64,000 bases of DNA from Thomasclavelia spiroformis (GTDB taxonomy: Bacteria; Bacillota_I; Bacilli_A; Erysipelotrichales; Coprobacillaceae), in the NCBI GenBank assembly GCA_016901755.1, contig JACJKV010000008.1:18610-82609 (forward strand), in the 5' to 3' direction. A program made the position numbers and the translations under genes. Below, piece by piece: positions 55,170 to 64,000 of this stretch; position 1 is the stretch's first letter; every line of letters starts with the position of its first letter. The notes below the pieces were generated by a model. The model was not told where the DNA came from. It ran no database searches and saw nothing but the letters and a program-made list of their open reading frames with translations.

Positions 55170-55727
55170 TTATCCAAAAATTTCTTCAACTTTCTTTTCT
55201 CTTAATTCAGCAACTTCATTAACAGTTTTTAATGAAGATAATCCTTGCATAGTAGCTCTAACCATATTGATTGGAGTTCTTGATCCAATACATTTTGATA
55301 AGATATCTTTATAACCAGCTAATTCTACAACAGCACGAACTGGTCCACCTGCAACGATTCCAGTACCTTGAGATGCTGGTCTGATAAATACTTTACCTGA
55401 TCCATATATACCAGTAACTTCATGTGGAATTGTACCATGGATAGAAGGTACTTTAATAACATTACGTTTAGCATTTTCTGTTGCTTTTCTGATTGCATCA
55501 GGTACTTCGTTAGCTTTTCCTGTACCAAAACCAACTCTACCTTTTCTATCTCCAATAACAACTAAAGCAGCAAAACGCATTCTACGTCCACCTTTTACTA
55601 CTTTTGTTACACGGTTAATAGTAACAACACGTTCTTCAAATTCTTTTTCTTCTCTTCTAGGTGCATTTCTTCTTTGACCTCTTCTAGGTCTTCTTTCACC
55701 ATTAGCTCTTGGTTTACGTTGTTCCAT
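55170..55727 (-). CDS. rpsE: 30S ribosomal protein S5
   Basis: The 185-residue protein has an Arg-rich N-terminal extension of about 30 residues, the double-stranded RNA-binding domain ([19 protein letters not shown]), the [20 protein letters not shown] loop and the C-terminal domain ([20 protein letters not shown]). S5 helps decoding fidelity and helicase activity at the mRNA entry. The N-terminal extension is longer and more basic than in many species. Confidence 0.97.
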   Translation of the reverse strand: MEQRKPRANGERRPRRGQRRNAPRREEKEFEERVVTINRVTKVVKGGRRMRFAALVVIGDRKGRVGFGTGKANEVPDAIRKATENAKRNVIKVPSIHGTIPHEVTGIYGSGKVFIRPASQGTGIVAGGPVRAVVELAGYKDILSKCIGSRTPINMVRATMQGLSSLKTVNEVAELREKKVEEIFG

Positions 55728-55739
55728 ATTGACCTCCTT

Positions 55740-56096
55740 TTAGAATTCTAATCCTGCTTCTCTAGCTGCTTCAGCTAAAGCTTTAACACGACCATGATAA
55801 ATATATCCACCACGATCAAATACGACATTTTTAATTTCTTTAGCAATTGCTCTTTTAGCAATTTCAGTACCTACTGCAGTTGCAGCAGCAATATTTCCAC
55901 CGTTTTCTAATTTCATATCAACGCTTGATGCACTTACTAAAGTAACACCGTTGACATCATCAATAATCTGAGCGTGAATATGAGCATTTGAACGGAAAAC
56001 GTTTAAACGAGGACGTTCTGGAGTTCCACTGATTTTTCTACGAACTCTTGCATGACGTTTTAAACGTAAATCATTACGAGATTGTAATTTAGCCAT
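55740..56096 (-). CDS. rplR: 50S ribosomal protein L18
   Basis: The 118-residue protein shows [20 protein letters not shown] and the C-terminal [20 protein letters not shown] motif of L18, which binds 5S rRNA. It lies between rplF and rpsE. Confidence 0.98.
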   Translation of the reverse strand: MAKLQSRNDLRLKRHARVRRKISGTPERPRLNVFRSNAHIHAQIIDDVNGVTLVSASSVDMKLENGGNIAAATAVGTEIAKRAIAKEIKNVVFDRGGYIYHGRVKALAEAAREAGLEF

Positions 56097-56123
56097 AAAG
56101 ATAGCTCCTTTCTTACTCTTAGA

Positions 56124-56669
56124 CTACTTCTTACCAGCAGTTTTTCCTTCTTTTCTGATGATTCTTTCACCAACATATTTAATACCTTTACCTTTATAAG
56201 GTTCTGGTTTTTTCTTAGATCTGATCAATGCAGCCATTTGACCAACACGTTCTTTATCAATTCCAGTAACTACGATTGAGTTAGCATTTGGAGTTTCAAC
56301 TTTAACTCCTTCTTCAGCTTCGATTTCAACTGGATGAGAGAAACCGATATTTAAAACTAATGTGTTACCTTTCATCTGACCACGATATCCAATACCAACG
56401 ATTTCTAATTCTTTTTTATAACCGTTATGAACACCTTCGATCATGTTAGCAAGTAAAGCTCTTGTTGTACCATGTAACTGTTTTACATGTTTTTCTTCAC
56501 TACTTCTTACTACAGTAATTTCATTTCCTTCTCTATTGAATGAAATTGCTGGAGAAAACTGTTTCACTAAAGTCCCTTTTGATCCAGTAACTGTTACTGT
56601 ATTATCTTCAGCGATATCAACAGTTACACCTTCAGGTACAGTGATAATTTTATTACCGATACGAGACAT
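56124..56669 (-). CDS. rplF: 50S ribosomal protein L6
   Basis: The 181-residue protein has MSRIGNKIITVPEGV and two L6 domains ending in the PEPYKGKGIKYVGERI signature with KEGKTAGKK tail. L6 sits at the base of the L7/L12 stalk. Located between rpsH and rplR. Confidence 0.98.
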   Translation of the reverse strand: MSRIGNKIITVPEGVTVDIAEDNTVTVTGSKGTLVKQFSPAISFNREGNEITVVRSSEEKHVKQLHGTTRALLANMIEGVHNGYKKELEIVGIGYRGQMKGNTLVLNIGFSHPVEIEAEEGVKVETPNANSIVVTGIDKERVGQMAALIRSKKKPEPYKGKGIKYVGERIIRKEGKTAGKK

Positions 56670-56697
56670 CAGTTAATACCTCCTGTATATTTTTTTA

Positions 56698-57093
56698 TTA
56701 CCAGATATATGCGATAACTTCTCCACCAACTTGTTTAGCTCTTGCTTCTTTATCAGTCATTAAACCTTGTGAAGTTGATAGAATTACAATACCTAAACCA
56801 TTTAATACTTTAGGGATTTCATTTACTTTTGCATATACACGTAATCCTGGTTTAGAAATTCTTTTTAAATCAGTGATTACTTTATCTTTTCCTCTATATT
56901 TTAAAGTGATAATAATGTTTGATTGAGCACCTTCGCCTTCAACTTTATATCCTTTAATGAATCCTTCTTTTTTTAAGATTTCAGCAATACCTACTTTAAT
57001 AGATGAAGTTGGAACAGTTACTTCTTCTTTTAATGTATTATTCGCATTACGGATTCTTGTTAACATATCTGCAATTGGATCTGTCATTACCAT
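56698..57093 (-). CDS. rpsH: 30S ribosomal protein S8
   Basis: The 131-residue protein starts (MV)[16 protein letters not shown] and ends in [20 protein letters not shown], typical of S8, a primary 16S binder and, in enterobacteria, a repressor of the spc operon. The first ATG stands 8 bases after GGAGG and is kept, with a second in-frame ATG two codons later. Confidence 0.97.
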   Translation of the reverse strand: MVMTDPIADMLTRIRNANNTLKEEVTVPTSSIKVGIAEILKKEGFIKGYKVEGEGAQSNIIITLKYRGKDKVITDLKRISKPGLRVYAKVNEIPKVLNGLGIVILSTSQGLMTDKEARAKQVGGEVIAYIW

Positions 57094-57130
57094 TTGCGTG
57101 TCCTCCTTCCATTACGGATTATTTTCTACA

Positions 57131-57316
57131 TTACCAGCTTGCTTTCTTTACACCAGGAATTTCACCTTTGTAAGCTAATTCTCTGAAGCAAATTCTGCAA
57201 AGTTTAAATTTTCTAATTACTGAATGTGGTCTACCACAACGTTCACAACGAGTGTATTCACGCACTTTATATTTTTGAGGACGTTGTTGTTTCACTTTCA
57301 TTGATGTTTTAGCCAT
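57131..57316 (-). CDS. rpsN: 30S ribosomal protein S14, zinc-binding type
   Basis: The 61-residue short form of S14 carries the zinc ribbon CERC (24-27) and CRIC (40-43) and ends with [11 protein letters not shown]. It is the C+ type; the zinc-independent long form is not in this window. Located between rplE and rpsH. Confidence 0.98.
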   Translation of the reverse strand: MAKTSMKVKQQRPQKYKVREYTRCERCGRPHSVIRKFKLCRICFRELAYKGEIPGVKKASW

Positions 57317-57328
57317 TGATGTGTCCTC

Positions 57329-57868
57329 CTATTTGTGGAATGGCATTCCTAACTGTGCTAATAATTCATGACCTTCTTCGTCAGTTTTAGCTGTAGTTAC
57401 GAATACGATGTCCATTCCTCTTAATTTATTAACTTTATCGAAATCGATTTCAGGGAAAATTAACTGTTCTTTGATACCTAATGTATAATTTCCTCTTCCA
57501 TCGAATGAATTATTTGATACACCTCTAAAGTCTCTTACACGAGGTAAAGAAACATTGATTAATTTATCTAAAAATTCATACATTCTTTCACCACGTAAAG
57601 TTACTTTACAACCAATTGCCTGACCTTGACGTAATTTAAATCCAGCGATTGATTTTTTAGCTTTAGTGATAACTGGTTTTTGTCCAGTGATTAATGTTAA
57701 TTCATTAACTGCATCATCTAATAATTTTGAATTAGAGACTGCATCACCTACACCGATATTTAAAACGATTTTTTCAATCTTTGGTGTCTGCATTTTAGAA
57801 GAATAATTGAATTTTTCCATTAACGATTTAACTATTTCGTCTTCATAACGTTTTTGTAAACGATTCAT
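57329..57868 (-). CDS. rplE: 50S ribosomal protein L5
   Basis: The 179-residue protein starts [20 protein letters not shown] and holds [39 protein letters not shown] and the [20 protein letters not shown] signature of L5, which contacts 5S rRNA and P-site tRNA. Between rplX and rpsN. Confidence 0.98.
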   Translation of the reverse strand: MNRLQKRYEDEIVKSLMEKFNYSSKMQTPKIEKIVLNIGVGDAVSNSKLLDDAVNELTLITGQKPVITKAKKSIAGFKLRQGQAIGCKVTLRGERMYEFLDKLINVSLPRVRDFRGVSNNSFDGRGNYTLGIKEQLIFPEIDFDKVNKLRGMDIVFVTTAKTDEEGHELLAQLGMPFHK

Positions 57869-57885
57869 CTGCTATCTCCTTTCAA

Positions 57886-58224
57886 TTATTTCTTTTTCTT
57901 TTTGTCTACTTCAGCTCCTGTTTTTCTGTTAACACGAACTTTAGTTTTCTTACCATTTTCATCAACAGTGACTTTATAACCTAATTTCACTGTAGCTTTT
58001 GCTTTTGAATCATAGAATGCAACATTAGAAACATGAATTGGTGCTTCTTTGTTAACAATTCCACCTTCAGGATCAGCTTGTGAAGGTTTAACATGTTTTG
58101 TCACCATGTTGACTCCTTCAACGATTACTTTGTCTTCTTTAGCAAGAACTTGTAACACTTCTCCTGTTTTACCTTTATCTTTACCTGCGATAACTTCAAC
58201 AGTATCACCTACACGGATTTTCAT
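57886..58224 (-). CDS. rplX: 50S ribosomal protein L24
   Basis: The 112-residue protein has the KOW motif (IRVGDTVEVIAGKDKGKTGEV) and VEGVNMVTKHVKPSQ, identifying L24, an assembly initiator of the 50S subunit. The C-terminus is Lys-rich. Between rplN and rplE. Confidence 0.98.
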   Translation of the reverse strand: MKIRVGDTVEVIAGKDKGKTGEVLQVLAKEDKVIVEGVNMVTKHVKPSQADPEGGIVNKEAPIHVSNVAFYDSKAKATVKLGYKVTVDENGKKTKVRVNRKTGAEVDKKKKK

Positions 58225-58237
58225 GTGCCACGCCTCC

Positions 58238-58606
58238 TTATAATACTTCTGGAGCTAAAGATACGATTTTCATGAAATCTGCATCTCTTAACTCTCTTGC
58301 AACTGGTCCAAAGATACGAGTCCCTCTTGGAGACTTATCATCTTTAATAATTACACAAGCGTTATCATCAAATTTAATGTATGATCCGTTTTCACGTCCT
58401 ACACCATATTTAGTTCTAACGATAACCGCTTTTACTACATCACCTTTTTTAACAGTACCATTTGGAGTTGCCTGTTTAACTGTTGCTACAACGATATCTC
58501 CAATGTTACTTGTTTTTCTATTTGAGCCACCTAAGTTACGAATAACTAATACTTCTTTAGCACCAGTGTTATCAGCAACTTTCAGTCTACTTTCGTTTTG
58601 AATCAC
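58238..58606 (-). CDS. rplN: 50S ribosomal protein L14
   Basis: The 122-residue protein reads [20 protein letters not shown] and contains [22 protein letters not shown] and the [14 protein letters not shown] end of L14, at the subunit interface. Between rpsQ and rplX. Confidence 0.98.
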   Translation of the reverse strand: MIQNESRLKVADNTGAKEVLVIRNLGGSNRKTSNIGDIVVATVKQATPNGTVKKGDVVKAVIVRTKYGVGRENGSYIKFDDNACVIIKDDKSPRGTRIFGPVARELRDADFMKIVSLAPEVL

Positions 58607-58631
58607 TTTCGGTTACCTCCTTTTAGAGTTA

Positions 58632-58892
58632 TTAAACTGTTTCTGCTTTTTTTACGATTTCTACTAAACGGAAACGTTTTGTAGCAGATAATGGTCTTGT
58701 AGACATAATTTTAACTGTATCACCAACTTGAGCAATTTCATTTTCATCATGAGCTTTGAATTTAGTTGATGATTTCATACGTTTACCGTATAATTTATGT
58801 TTTACATGTGTTTCAACCAGCACTGTAATAGTTTTATCCATTTTAGTAGATACAACTGTACCAGTATAAACTTTACGATTATTTCTTTCCAT
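58632..58892 (-). CDS. rpsQ: 30S ribosomal protein S17
   Basis: The 86-residue OB-fold protein shows [20 protein letters not shown] and the [20 protein letters not shown] core of S17. Between rpmC and rplN. Confidence 0.98.
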   Translation of the reverse strand: MERNNRKVYTGTVVSTKMDKTITVLVETHVKHKLYGKRMKSSTKFKAHDENEIAQVGDTVKIMSTRPLSATKRFRLVEIVKKAETV

Positions 58893-58904
58893 TTGTATCT
58901 CCTC

Positions 58905-59099
58905 CTATTGGTTTAATTCTCTTTCTCTAATCACTGTTTTAATACGAGCGATTGTTTTACGAACTTGTCTAATACGTGCAGTGTTTTCTAATTGTCCTGT
59001 AGCCTGTTGGAATCTTAAACCAAAAAGCTCTTTTTTGTATTCTTCAACTTTAGCTAATAACGCTTCAGTATCTAATTCTCTAATTTCTTGCGCTGTCAT
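58905..59099 (-). CDS. rpmC: 50S ribosomal protein L29
   Basis: The 64-residue two-helix protein has [20 protein letters not shown] and [20 protein letters not shown], typical of L29, which lies near the exit tunnel. It starts 2 bases after rplP. Confidence 0.97.
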   Translation of the reverse strand: MTAQEIRELDTEALLAKVEEYKKELFGLRFQQATGQLENTARIRQVRKTIARIKTVIRERELNQ

Positions 59100-59101
59100 A
59101 A

Positions 59102-59512
59102 TTATTCACCCTTTCCAATGATTTTACATTTAATAGGTAATTTATGAGATGCAAGTCTTAAAGCTTCTCTTAATGTTGCTTCGTCTAATCCTCCAACTTC
59201 AAATAAAACGCGTCCAGTTTTAACAACTGCTACCCATTCTTCTGGAGAACCTTTACCTGATCCCATACGTACTTCCAATGGTTTTTTAGTTTTAGCCATA
59301 TGAGGGAAAATTCTAATCCATACTTTACCACCACGGTTCATATAACGGTTAATGGCAATACGTGCTGCTTCTATCTGACGAGAAGTAATCCATGCACCTT
59401 CAGTTGCTACTAAACCAAAATCACCAAATGAAACTTTATCTCCACCTTTTGTTTTACCTTCGTAAGAAACACGGTGAGGTCTTCTGTATTTTGTTCTTTT
59501 AGGCATCAACAT
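59102..59512 (-). CDS. rplP: 50S ribosomal protein L16
   Basis: The 136-residue protein starts [19 protein letters not shown] and contains [20 protein letters not shown] and the [20 protein letters not shown] motif of L16, near the A-site finger. It starts 2 bases after rpsC. Confidence 0.98.
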   Translation of the reverse strand: MLMPKRTKYRRPHRVSYEGKTKGGDKVSFGDFGLVATEGAWITSRQIEAARIAINRYMNRGGKVWIRIFPHMAKTKKPLEVRMGSGKGSPEEWVAVVKTGRVLFEVGGLDEATLREALRLASHKLPIKCKIIGKGE

Positions 59513-59514
59513 GA

Positions 59515-60168
59515 TTATTTATCCCCTTTCTTTTTTTCAGGAAGGATTTCTCCCTTACAAATCCAAACTTTAACTCCTAATTTACCATAAGTTGTATCTG
59601 CTTCTGCAGTTGCATAATCAATATCAGCTCTTAAAGTATGAAGAGGGACATTCCCTTCAGAGTAACCTTCAGCACGAGCCATATCAGCTCCACCTAAACG
59701 TCCTGAAACACTAGTTTTAATTCCTTTAGCTCCAGCTCTCATTGCTCTTTGAATAGCACGTTTTTGAACTGTTCTAAAAGATGCACGATTTTCTAACTGT
59801 TCTGCAATGTTATTTGCTACTAACTGAGCAACAACATCTGGGTTTTTAATTTCTACGATATTAATAAATACCTGTTTACCGCTAACTAATTTAGCAACTT
59901 CTTTTCTTAAAGCATCAACTGCTTCACCATCTTTACCGATAACTACACCAGGTCTAGATGTATGAACAAAAATTGTTACACGGTTTTTAGATCTTTCGAT
60001 TTCTACTCTAGCAACCTGAGCAGATTTTAATTTTTTAAGGATGTATTCACGGACTTTGATATCTTCATGTAATAATCCGGCAAAATCCTGATCATTTGCG
60101 TACCATCTTGAATCCCAATTACGGTTGATTCCAACACGTAATCCTACTGGACTAACTTTTTGACCCAT
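59515..60168 (-). CDS. rpsC: 30S ribosomal protein S3
   Basis: The 217-residue protein has the N-terminal region [20 protein letters not shown], the KH domain with [20 protein letters not shown] and the C-terminal domain ([20 protein letters not shown], then [20 protein letters not shown]). S3 helps form the mRNA entry. Between rplV and rplP. Confidence 0.98.
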   Translation of the reverse strand: MGQKVSPVGLRVGINRNWDSRWYANDQDFAGLLHEDIKVREYILKKLKSAQVARVEIERSKNRVTIFVHTSRPGVVIGKDGEAVDALRKEVAKLVSGKQVFINIVEIKNPDVVAQLVANNIAEQLENRASFRTVQKRAIQRAMRAGAKGIKTSVSGRLGGADMARAEGYSEGNVPLHTLRADIDYATAEADTTYGKLGVKVWICKGEILPEKKKGDK

Positions 60169-60179
60169 TCTAGTACCTC

Positions 60180-60512
60180 CTATCTTTCATCAACCACACA
60201 AGTGATGTGGCATGTTCTTTTCAAAATTCTTGTTCCGCTACCTTTAGCTCTTGCAGCGAATCTTTTTAAAGTTGGACCTTCATCAACGAAGATTGCTTTA
60301 ACATATAACTTTTCTGCATCTGCATCATTATTATAAACTGCGTTTTGAGCAGCAGATTTTACGACTTTCATGATTGCAGGTGAAGCAGCTTTATTAGTGT
60401 ATTCTAAGATACCAAGTGCTTCTTTGACTGTTTTACCTCTTACTAAATCAACTACTAATCTTGCTTTTTGAGGTGATACACGAATTGTTTTAGCTATTGC
60501 TTTTGCTTCCAT
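60180..60512 (-). CDS. rplV: 50S ribosomal protein L22
   Basis: The 110-residue protein shows [20 protein letters not shown] and the tunnel-lining loop with [20 protein letters not shown] of L22. Mutations in this loop cause macrolide resistance in other bacteria; it looks wild type. Between rpsS and rpsC. Confidence 0.98.
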   Translation of the reverse strand: MEAKAIAKTIRVSPQKARLVVDLVRGKTVKEALGILEYTNKAASPAIMKVVKSAAQNAVYNNDADAEKLYVKAIFVDEGPTLKRFAARAKGSGTRILKRTCHITCVVDER

Positions 60513-60527
60513 GTTCTATTCTCCTCT

Positions 60528-60806
60528 CTATTTCTTTCCTTTTTTATCGTCAGCATCATGACCATGGAAAGTTCTAGTTGGAGAGAATTCTCCTAATTTA
60601 TGACCAACCATGTCTTCAGTAACGTATACAGGAATATGTTCTCTTCCGTTATATACTGCAAATGTATGTTCAATAAATTGAGGGAAGATTGTTGAACGTC
60701 TTGACCAAGTTTTGATTACTTCTTTTTTACCTGATTCATTTAATGCTTCTACTTTTTTCATTAAATGAGCATCAACAAATGGTCCCTTTTTTAAACTACG
60801 TGCCAT
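60528..60806 (-). CDS. rpsS: 30S ribosomal protein S19
   Basis: The 92-residue protein reads [20 protein letters not shown] and ends [20 protein letters not shown], typical of S19 in the 30S head. Between rplB and rplV. Confidence 0.98.
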   Translation of the reverse strand: MARSLKKGPFVDAHLMKKVEALNESGKKEVIKTWSRRSTIFPQFIEHTFAVYNGREHIPVYVTEDMVGHKLGEFSPTRTFHGHDADDKKGKK

Positions 60807-60824
60807 TATTTCTTTCCTCCTTAA

Positions 60825-61658
60825 TTATTTACCATTGCGACGACGTACGATTAATTTAGTCGAAGCTTTTTTATTTTTTCTAGTTTTAACTCCCATAGCT
60901 TTTTTACCCCAAGGAGTCATTGGCGCTTTACGTCCGATAGAAGTTCTACCTTCCCCACCACCATGAGGGTGATCGTTAGGGTTCATTACAGAACCACGAA
61001 CTGTAGGTCTAACACCTTTCCATCTCATACGTCCAGCTTTACCATAGTTTACTAAACCATGATCTTCATTTCCAACTACACCAACTGTAGCTCTACATAC
61101 TGCTAATAATTTTCTAACTTCACCAGAAGCTAATCTAACAGTAACATATTTACCTTCTTTACCTAAGATCTGAGCAGACACACCAGCAGATCTTGCGATT
61201 TGTCCACCTTTTCCAGGCTGCATTTCAATATTGTGGATAACAGTACCTTCAGGCATGTTTCCCATTGGTAAGGCATTACCAACTTTGATATCTGCGTTTT
61301 CACCAGATTCAATTTTCATTCCTACTTCTAATCCTTTAGGAGCTAGGATATATCTCTTTTCACCATCTACATAATGAATTAATGCGATGTTTGCTGATCT
61401 GTTTGGATCATATTCGATAGTTGCTACTTTACCAGGGATATTATCTTTATTACGTTTGAAATCGATAATACGATATTTCTGTTTATGTCCCCCACCATGA
61501 TGACGAGTAGTAATAACACCTTGGTTATTACGTCCACCTTTTTTAGATTTTTTAGCAACTAAAGATTTTTCAGGTTTTGTTGCAGTAATTTCTTCATAAG
61601 TTAATGAAGTCATATTACGACGACCATTTGTTACTGGTCTATAACTTTTAATTGGCAT
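60825..61658 (-). CDS. rplB: 50S ribosomal protein L2
   Basis: The 277-residue protein has [19 protein letters not shown], the [20 protein letters not shown] loop and the C-terminal [20 protein letters not shown] motif, with the conserved His near the peptidyl transferase centre. L2 is required for subunit joining. Between rplW and rpsS. Confidence 0.98.
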   Translation of the reverse strand: MPIKSYRPVTNGRRNMTSLTYEEITATKPEKSLVAKKSKKGGRNNQGVITTRHHGGGHKQKYRIIDFKRNKDNIPGKVATIEYDPNRSANIALIHYVDGEKRYILAPKGLEVGMKIESGENADIKVGNALPMGNMPEGTVIHNIEMQPGKGGQIARSAGVSAQILGKEGKYVTVRLASGEVRKLLAVCRATVGVVGNEDHGLVNYGKAGRMRWKGVRPTVRGSVMNPNDHPHGGGEGRTSIGRKAPMTPWGKKAMGVKTRKNKKASTKLIVRRRNGK

Positions 61659-61719
61659 CTTTAGTTTCCTCCTGTTTTCTTATCTGGAACGAGTTATTCC
61701 AATATTTATCTTTTTTCAA

Positions 61720-62013
61720 TTATTCTTCTTCATCGAAGTAGTTAATTGAAGACCCTTCAGCTAATTTAACAATAGCTTTTCTTCTTTTGTTTGTTTTACC
61801 TTCGTATCTACCCATTCTTTTGTTTTTAGGTTTTACGTTCATAATATTAACTTTTTCAACTTTGACATTGAACATTTTTTCAACAGCGATCTTAACTTCT
61901 GTTTTGTTAGCATTTAAATCAACATCGAAAGTATATTTGTTTTCTTCAGCTTGAAGAGCTAATGACTTTTCAGTAAGTACTGGTTTTTTTAATACGTCTG
62001 TAATGTGTGCCAT
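61720..62013 (-). CDS. rplW: 50S ribosomal protein L23
   Basis: The 97-residue protein has [20 protein letters not shown] and [20 protein letters not shown] of L23, the docking site for trigger factor and SRP at the tunnel exit. The first base overlaps the rplD end; the gap to rplB is 61 bases. Confidence 0.98.
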   Translation of the reverse strand: MAHITDVLKKPVLTEKSLALQAEENKYTFDVDLNANKTEVKIAVEKMFNVKVEKVNIMNVKPKNKRMGRYEGKTNKRRKAIVKLAEGSSINYFDEEE

Positions 62014-62636
62014 TATGCTAATACCTCCTCAACAGCTTTGATAGCAGCTTCAGTCATAATTAACTTATTGCTGTTTAAAATATCGTAAACATTAACATGT
62101 TTTGCATCTAATAATTTAACTCCAGGAATGTTGTTTGCTGATTTTTGAACATTAACATCAATTTCATCAACAACTACTAAAGTTTTTACTGGGGCATTTA
62201 AGTTTTCTAAAACTTTAACCATTGCTTTAGTTTTTGGAGCTTCAAATGAAATTCCATCGATTGCCATAAATTCATTATCTTGTACTTTTGAAGATAATGC
62301 AGATTTTAAAGCTAATCTTCTGACTTTACGGTTTAATTTAAATTTATAACTTCTTGGTGTAGGACCAAATACAACTCCTCCACCTCTCCATTGAGGTGCA
62401 CGGATTGATCCTTGTCTTGCTCTACCTGTACCTTTTTGACGCCATGGTTTCTTTCCACCACCAGCAACTTCAGTACGGTTTTTAACTTTATGTGTACCTT
62501 GTCTTAAAGATGCTCTTTGTAATAAGACCATATCGAACATTGCCTGTTTATTTGGTTCAATTCCAAATACAGCTTCGTTTAATTCTAAGTCTTTAACTTC
62601 TGCACCTTCTTGGTTAAATACTTTTACGTTAAGCAT
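62013..62636 (-). CDS. rplD: 50S ribosomal protein L4
   Basis: The 207-residue protein contains the extended loop with [19 protein letters not shown] and [17 protein letters not shown] of L4, and the [18 protein letters not shown] helix. In E. coli L4 represses the S10 operon; in Bacillota other control exists. Between rplC and rplW. Confidence 0.98.
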   Translation of the reverse strand: MLNVKVFNQEGAEVKDLELNEAVFGIEPNKQAMFDMVLLQRASLRQGTHKVKNRTEVAGGGKKPWRQKGTGRARQGSIRAPQWRGGGVVFGPTPRSYKFKLNRKVRRLALKSALSSKVQDNEFMAIDGISFEAPKTKAMVKVLENLNAPVKTLVVVDEIDVNVQKSANNIPGVKLLDAKHVNVYDILNSNKLIMTEAAIKAVEEVLA

Positions 62637-62659
62637 TCTTCATTTCCTCCTTCTTCAAA

Positions 62660-63370
62660 TTATTCTGCAGCAGTTTCTTCTACTACAGGAGTTTCTTCAA
62701 CTTCTGGAGTGTAATCTACTAATTCATGTACTGGATTGATCTGACCAGCTTTTTTAACAGCAGTTTTAACAATTACTAATCCTTTTCTTGGTCCTGGTAC
62801 TGAACCTTTGATTAATAATAAGTTGTTTTCACTATCAACTGCAACGATTTCTAAGTTTTGAATTGTACGAGTTACATGTCCCATTTGTCCTGGCATTTTC
62901 TTACCTGGAGCAATTCTGTTTGGAGCGATTGGTCCCATTGAACCAACAATTCTATGAGCTCCTGAACCATGTCCTTTAGGACCAATGTGCTGTCCATGTC
63001 TCTTAATAACACCTTGATAACCTTTACCTTTAGAAGTTCCAGTTACATCCACAACTTCACCAGCTACAAAGCTATCGACTGTAATTTTATCTCCAACTTC
63101 ATAACTCATCATTTCGTCAAAACGAAATTCTCTAATGAAGCGCTTAGGAGCTGTGTTAGCTTTGTTTGCAATTCCTTTTTCAGCTTTGTTTGCTAATTTT
63201 TCTCTTTTATCTTCGAAACCAACTTTAACAGCATCATATCCATCAGTAGCAACTGTTTTCTTTTGTAATACTACGTTTTCTGTAGCTTCAACAACAGTTA
63301 CAGGAATTAAAACACCATCAGTTGTGAAGACCTGAGTCATTCCAATCTTACGACCTAAGATTCCTTTCAT
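62660..63370 (-). CDS. rplC: 50S ribosomal protein L3
   Basis: The 236-residue protein begins [19 protein letters not shown] and contains the extension loop [20 protein letters not shown] and [20 protein letters not shown]. It exceeds the usual 205-210 residues by an acidic tail ending [15 protein letters not shown]3 is an assembly initiator of the 50S subunit. Between rpsJ and rplD. Confidence 0.97.
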   Translation of the reverse strand: MKGILGRKIGMTQVFTTDGVLIPVTVVEATENVVLQKKTVATDGYDAVKVGFEDKREKLANKAEKGIANKANTAPKRFIREFRFDEMMSYEVGDKITVDSFVAGEVVDVTGTSKGKGYQGVIKRHGQHIGPKGHGSGAHRIVGSMGPIAPNRIAPGKKMPGQMGHVTRTIQNLEIVAVDSENNLLLIKGSVPGPRKGLVIVKTAVKKAGQINPVHELVDYTPEVEETPVVEETAAE

Positions 63371-63390
63371 GAGTTACACCTTTGCCTTTC

Positions 63391-63699
63391 TTATAATTTA
63401 ATTTCAATATCTACACCACTTGGTAATTCTAATCTAGTTAAAACATCAACTGTTTCTGGTGTAGGATTCACAATGTCGATTAAACGTTTGTGAGTACGAA
63501 TTTCAAATTGTTCACGAGAATCTTTATATTTGTGAACCGCTCTAAGGATAGTATATACTTCCTTTTCAGTAGGTAGAGGTACTGGACCAACTACTTGAGC
63601 ACCTGATTTTTTTGCAGCAGCGATAATTTTTTCTGCTGAAGCATCTAGAATTTTATGATCAAATGATTTTAATCTAATTCTAATTTTGTTATTTGCCAT
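63391..63699 (-). CDS. rpsJ: 30S ribosomal protein S10
   Basis: The 102-residue protein starts [20 protein letters not shown] and has [20 protein letters not shown] and [13 protein letters not shown], identifying S10. ATG 63699 follows AAAGGAG by 8 bases; longer in-frame starts overlap the leader. First gene of the S10-spc-alpha cluster. S10 also serves with NusB in antitermination. Confidence 0.98.
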   Translation of the reverse strand: MANNKIRIRLKSFDHKILDASAEKIIAAAKKSGAQVVGPVPLPTEKEVYTILRAVHKYKDSREQFEIRTHKRLIDIVNPTPETVDVLTRLELPSGVDIEIKL

Positions 63700-63720
63700 G
63701 ATTTTTTCTCCTTTCAAATT

Positions 63721-63749
63721 CTTATAGGATGTGATCCACTCAATGCAAA
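63721..63749 (-). promoter_or_regulatory. Candidate S10 operon promoter
   Basis: Minus-strand TTTGCA (63744-63749), 17-base spacer and TATAAG (63721-63726). It would give a leader of about 15 bases. A promoter further upstream, before the hairpin at 63754-63795, is also possible. Confidence 0.45.
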
Positions 63750-63753
63750 TTCC

Positions 63754-63795
63754 CTGAAACATGCCGTTTCATGACAACGCTTTTCGGTGTTTCAG
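63754..63795 (-). promoter_or_regulatory. Hairpin between the rRNA operon and rpsJ
   Basis: CTGAAACA / TGTTTCAG (8 bp) continues inward with CCG/CGG after a 2-base bulge. No T run follows, so it is not a terminator on the minus strand. It could be part of an S10 leader. Confidence 0.5.
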
Positions 63796-63840
63796 CAACC
63801 TCGCACATCTTCGTGACATCAACGTCCATATTTTACACGA

Positions 63841-63867
63841 AAAAAAGCCTTTTTTCAAGGCTTTTTT
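63841..63867 (-). terminator. Terminator of the rRNA operon
   Basis: AAAAAAGCC / GGCTTTTTT, a 9-bp stem with T run on the minus strand, about 35 bases after the 5S rRNA. Confidence 0.85.
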
Positions 63868-63900
63868 AATGAAATTTAAAGTTTTTTTCAAAGAAAAAAA

Positions 63901-64000
63901 GGAACTGGCAGCGTGCTATTTTCGCACAGTGTACTATCGTCGCCGCTATGATGCTTAACTTCTGTGTTCGGTATGGGTACAGGTGTGTCCATCATGCCAT
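63901..64000 (-). rRNA. rrf: 5S ribosomal RNA, truncated at the window edge
   Basis: The minus strand contains the 5S hallmark CCCATACCGAACAC followed by AGAAGTTAAGC and, at the 3' end, GCTGCCAGTTCC, which would pair with the missing 5' end. About 100 of about 115 bases are inside the window. The 16S and 23S genes should lie beyond 64000 on the same strand. Confidence 0.93.

Overview
The window comes from an AT-rich, low-GC Gram-positive bacterium. The S10-spc-alpha ribosomal gene order, a CIRCE-controlled groESL operon, an infC-rpmI-rplT operon with an L20-type leader and the frequent strong AGGAGG ribosome binding sites all fit Bacillota. The gene complement (PduL-type phosphotransacylase, agr-like module, ECF transporter genes behind rplQ, anaerobe-style metabolism) suggests a gut Erysipelotrichia/Coprobacillaceae-like organism, but no 16S is present, so the placement is inference.

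Layout. 0-8 kb: two ABC exporter systems. One is an ATPase plus a 1073-aa FtsX-type permease with a huge heptad coiled coil. The other is a permease-ATPase-permease set resembling BceAB without the extracellular sensor loop. 8-13 kb: an unknown membrane protein, then infC-rpmI-rplT with its attenuator, then groES-groEL with two CIRCE copies. 13-16 kb: glpK, a GNAT acetyltransferase and a DUF554 protein. 15.8-20.7 kb: a compact cell-communication island. agrB and a tiny agrD run rightward. An XRE repressor, an AgrA-like LytTR regulator and an AgrC-like kinase run leftward from the same intergenic region. A second XRE protein and two further LytTR regulators follow. 20.8-29.3 kb: an RluA synthase, a P-type ATPase homologue that has lost its catalytic motifs, a small protein, prfC, an M29 aminopeptidase, a Sel1-repeat protein and a membrane-anchored EIIB-like protein without its cysteine. 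29.4-39 kb: a rodA-type flippase/polymerase, nadK with a second RluA gene, a CYTH protein and gltB-gltD. 39-45.6 kb: pduL, a DUF4230 protein, HU, a threonine-aldolase-type enzyme, a DUF5714 protein, a ZIP transporter, a hydrolase-fold protein without its nucleophile and an unknown protein. 45.6-49.7 kb: a PHP phosphoesterase, truA and the ECF energizing module. 49.8-63.7 kb: the leftward ribosomal supercluster from rpsJ to rplQ, lacking adk between secY and map. The window ends inside a leftward 5S rRNA, so an rRNA operon lies directly upstream of the ribosomal protein cluster.

The most interesting part is the divergent agr-like module. Its 39-residue AgrD carries Ser where most AgrD peptides carry Cys, which predicts an aromatic lactone signal built on Ser-Trp-Trp-Phe-Phe. 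Between the divergent operons lie an 11-bp direct repeat with a 20-bp period just upstream of a promoter with a poor -35, and an inverted repeat suited to the XRE repressor. A second theme is three membrane-linked proteins that keep a familiar enzyme fold but lack its catalytic residues.
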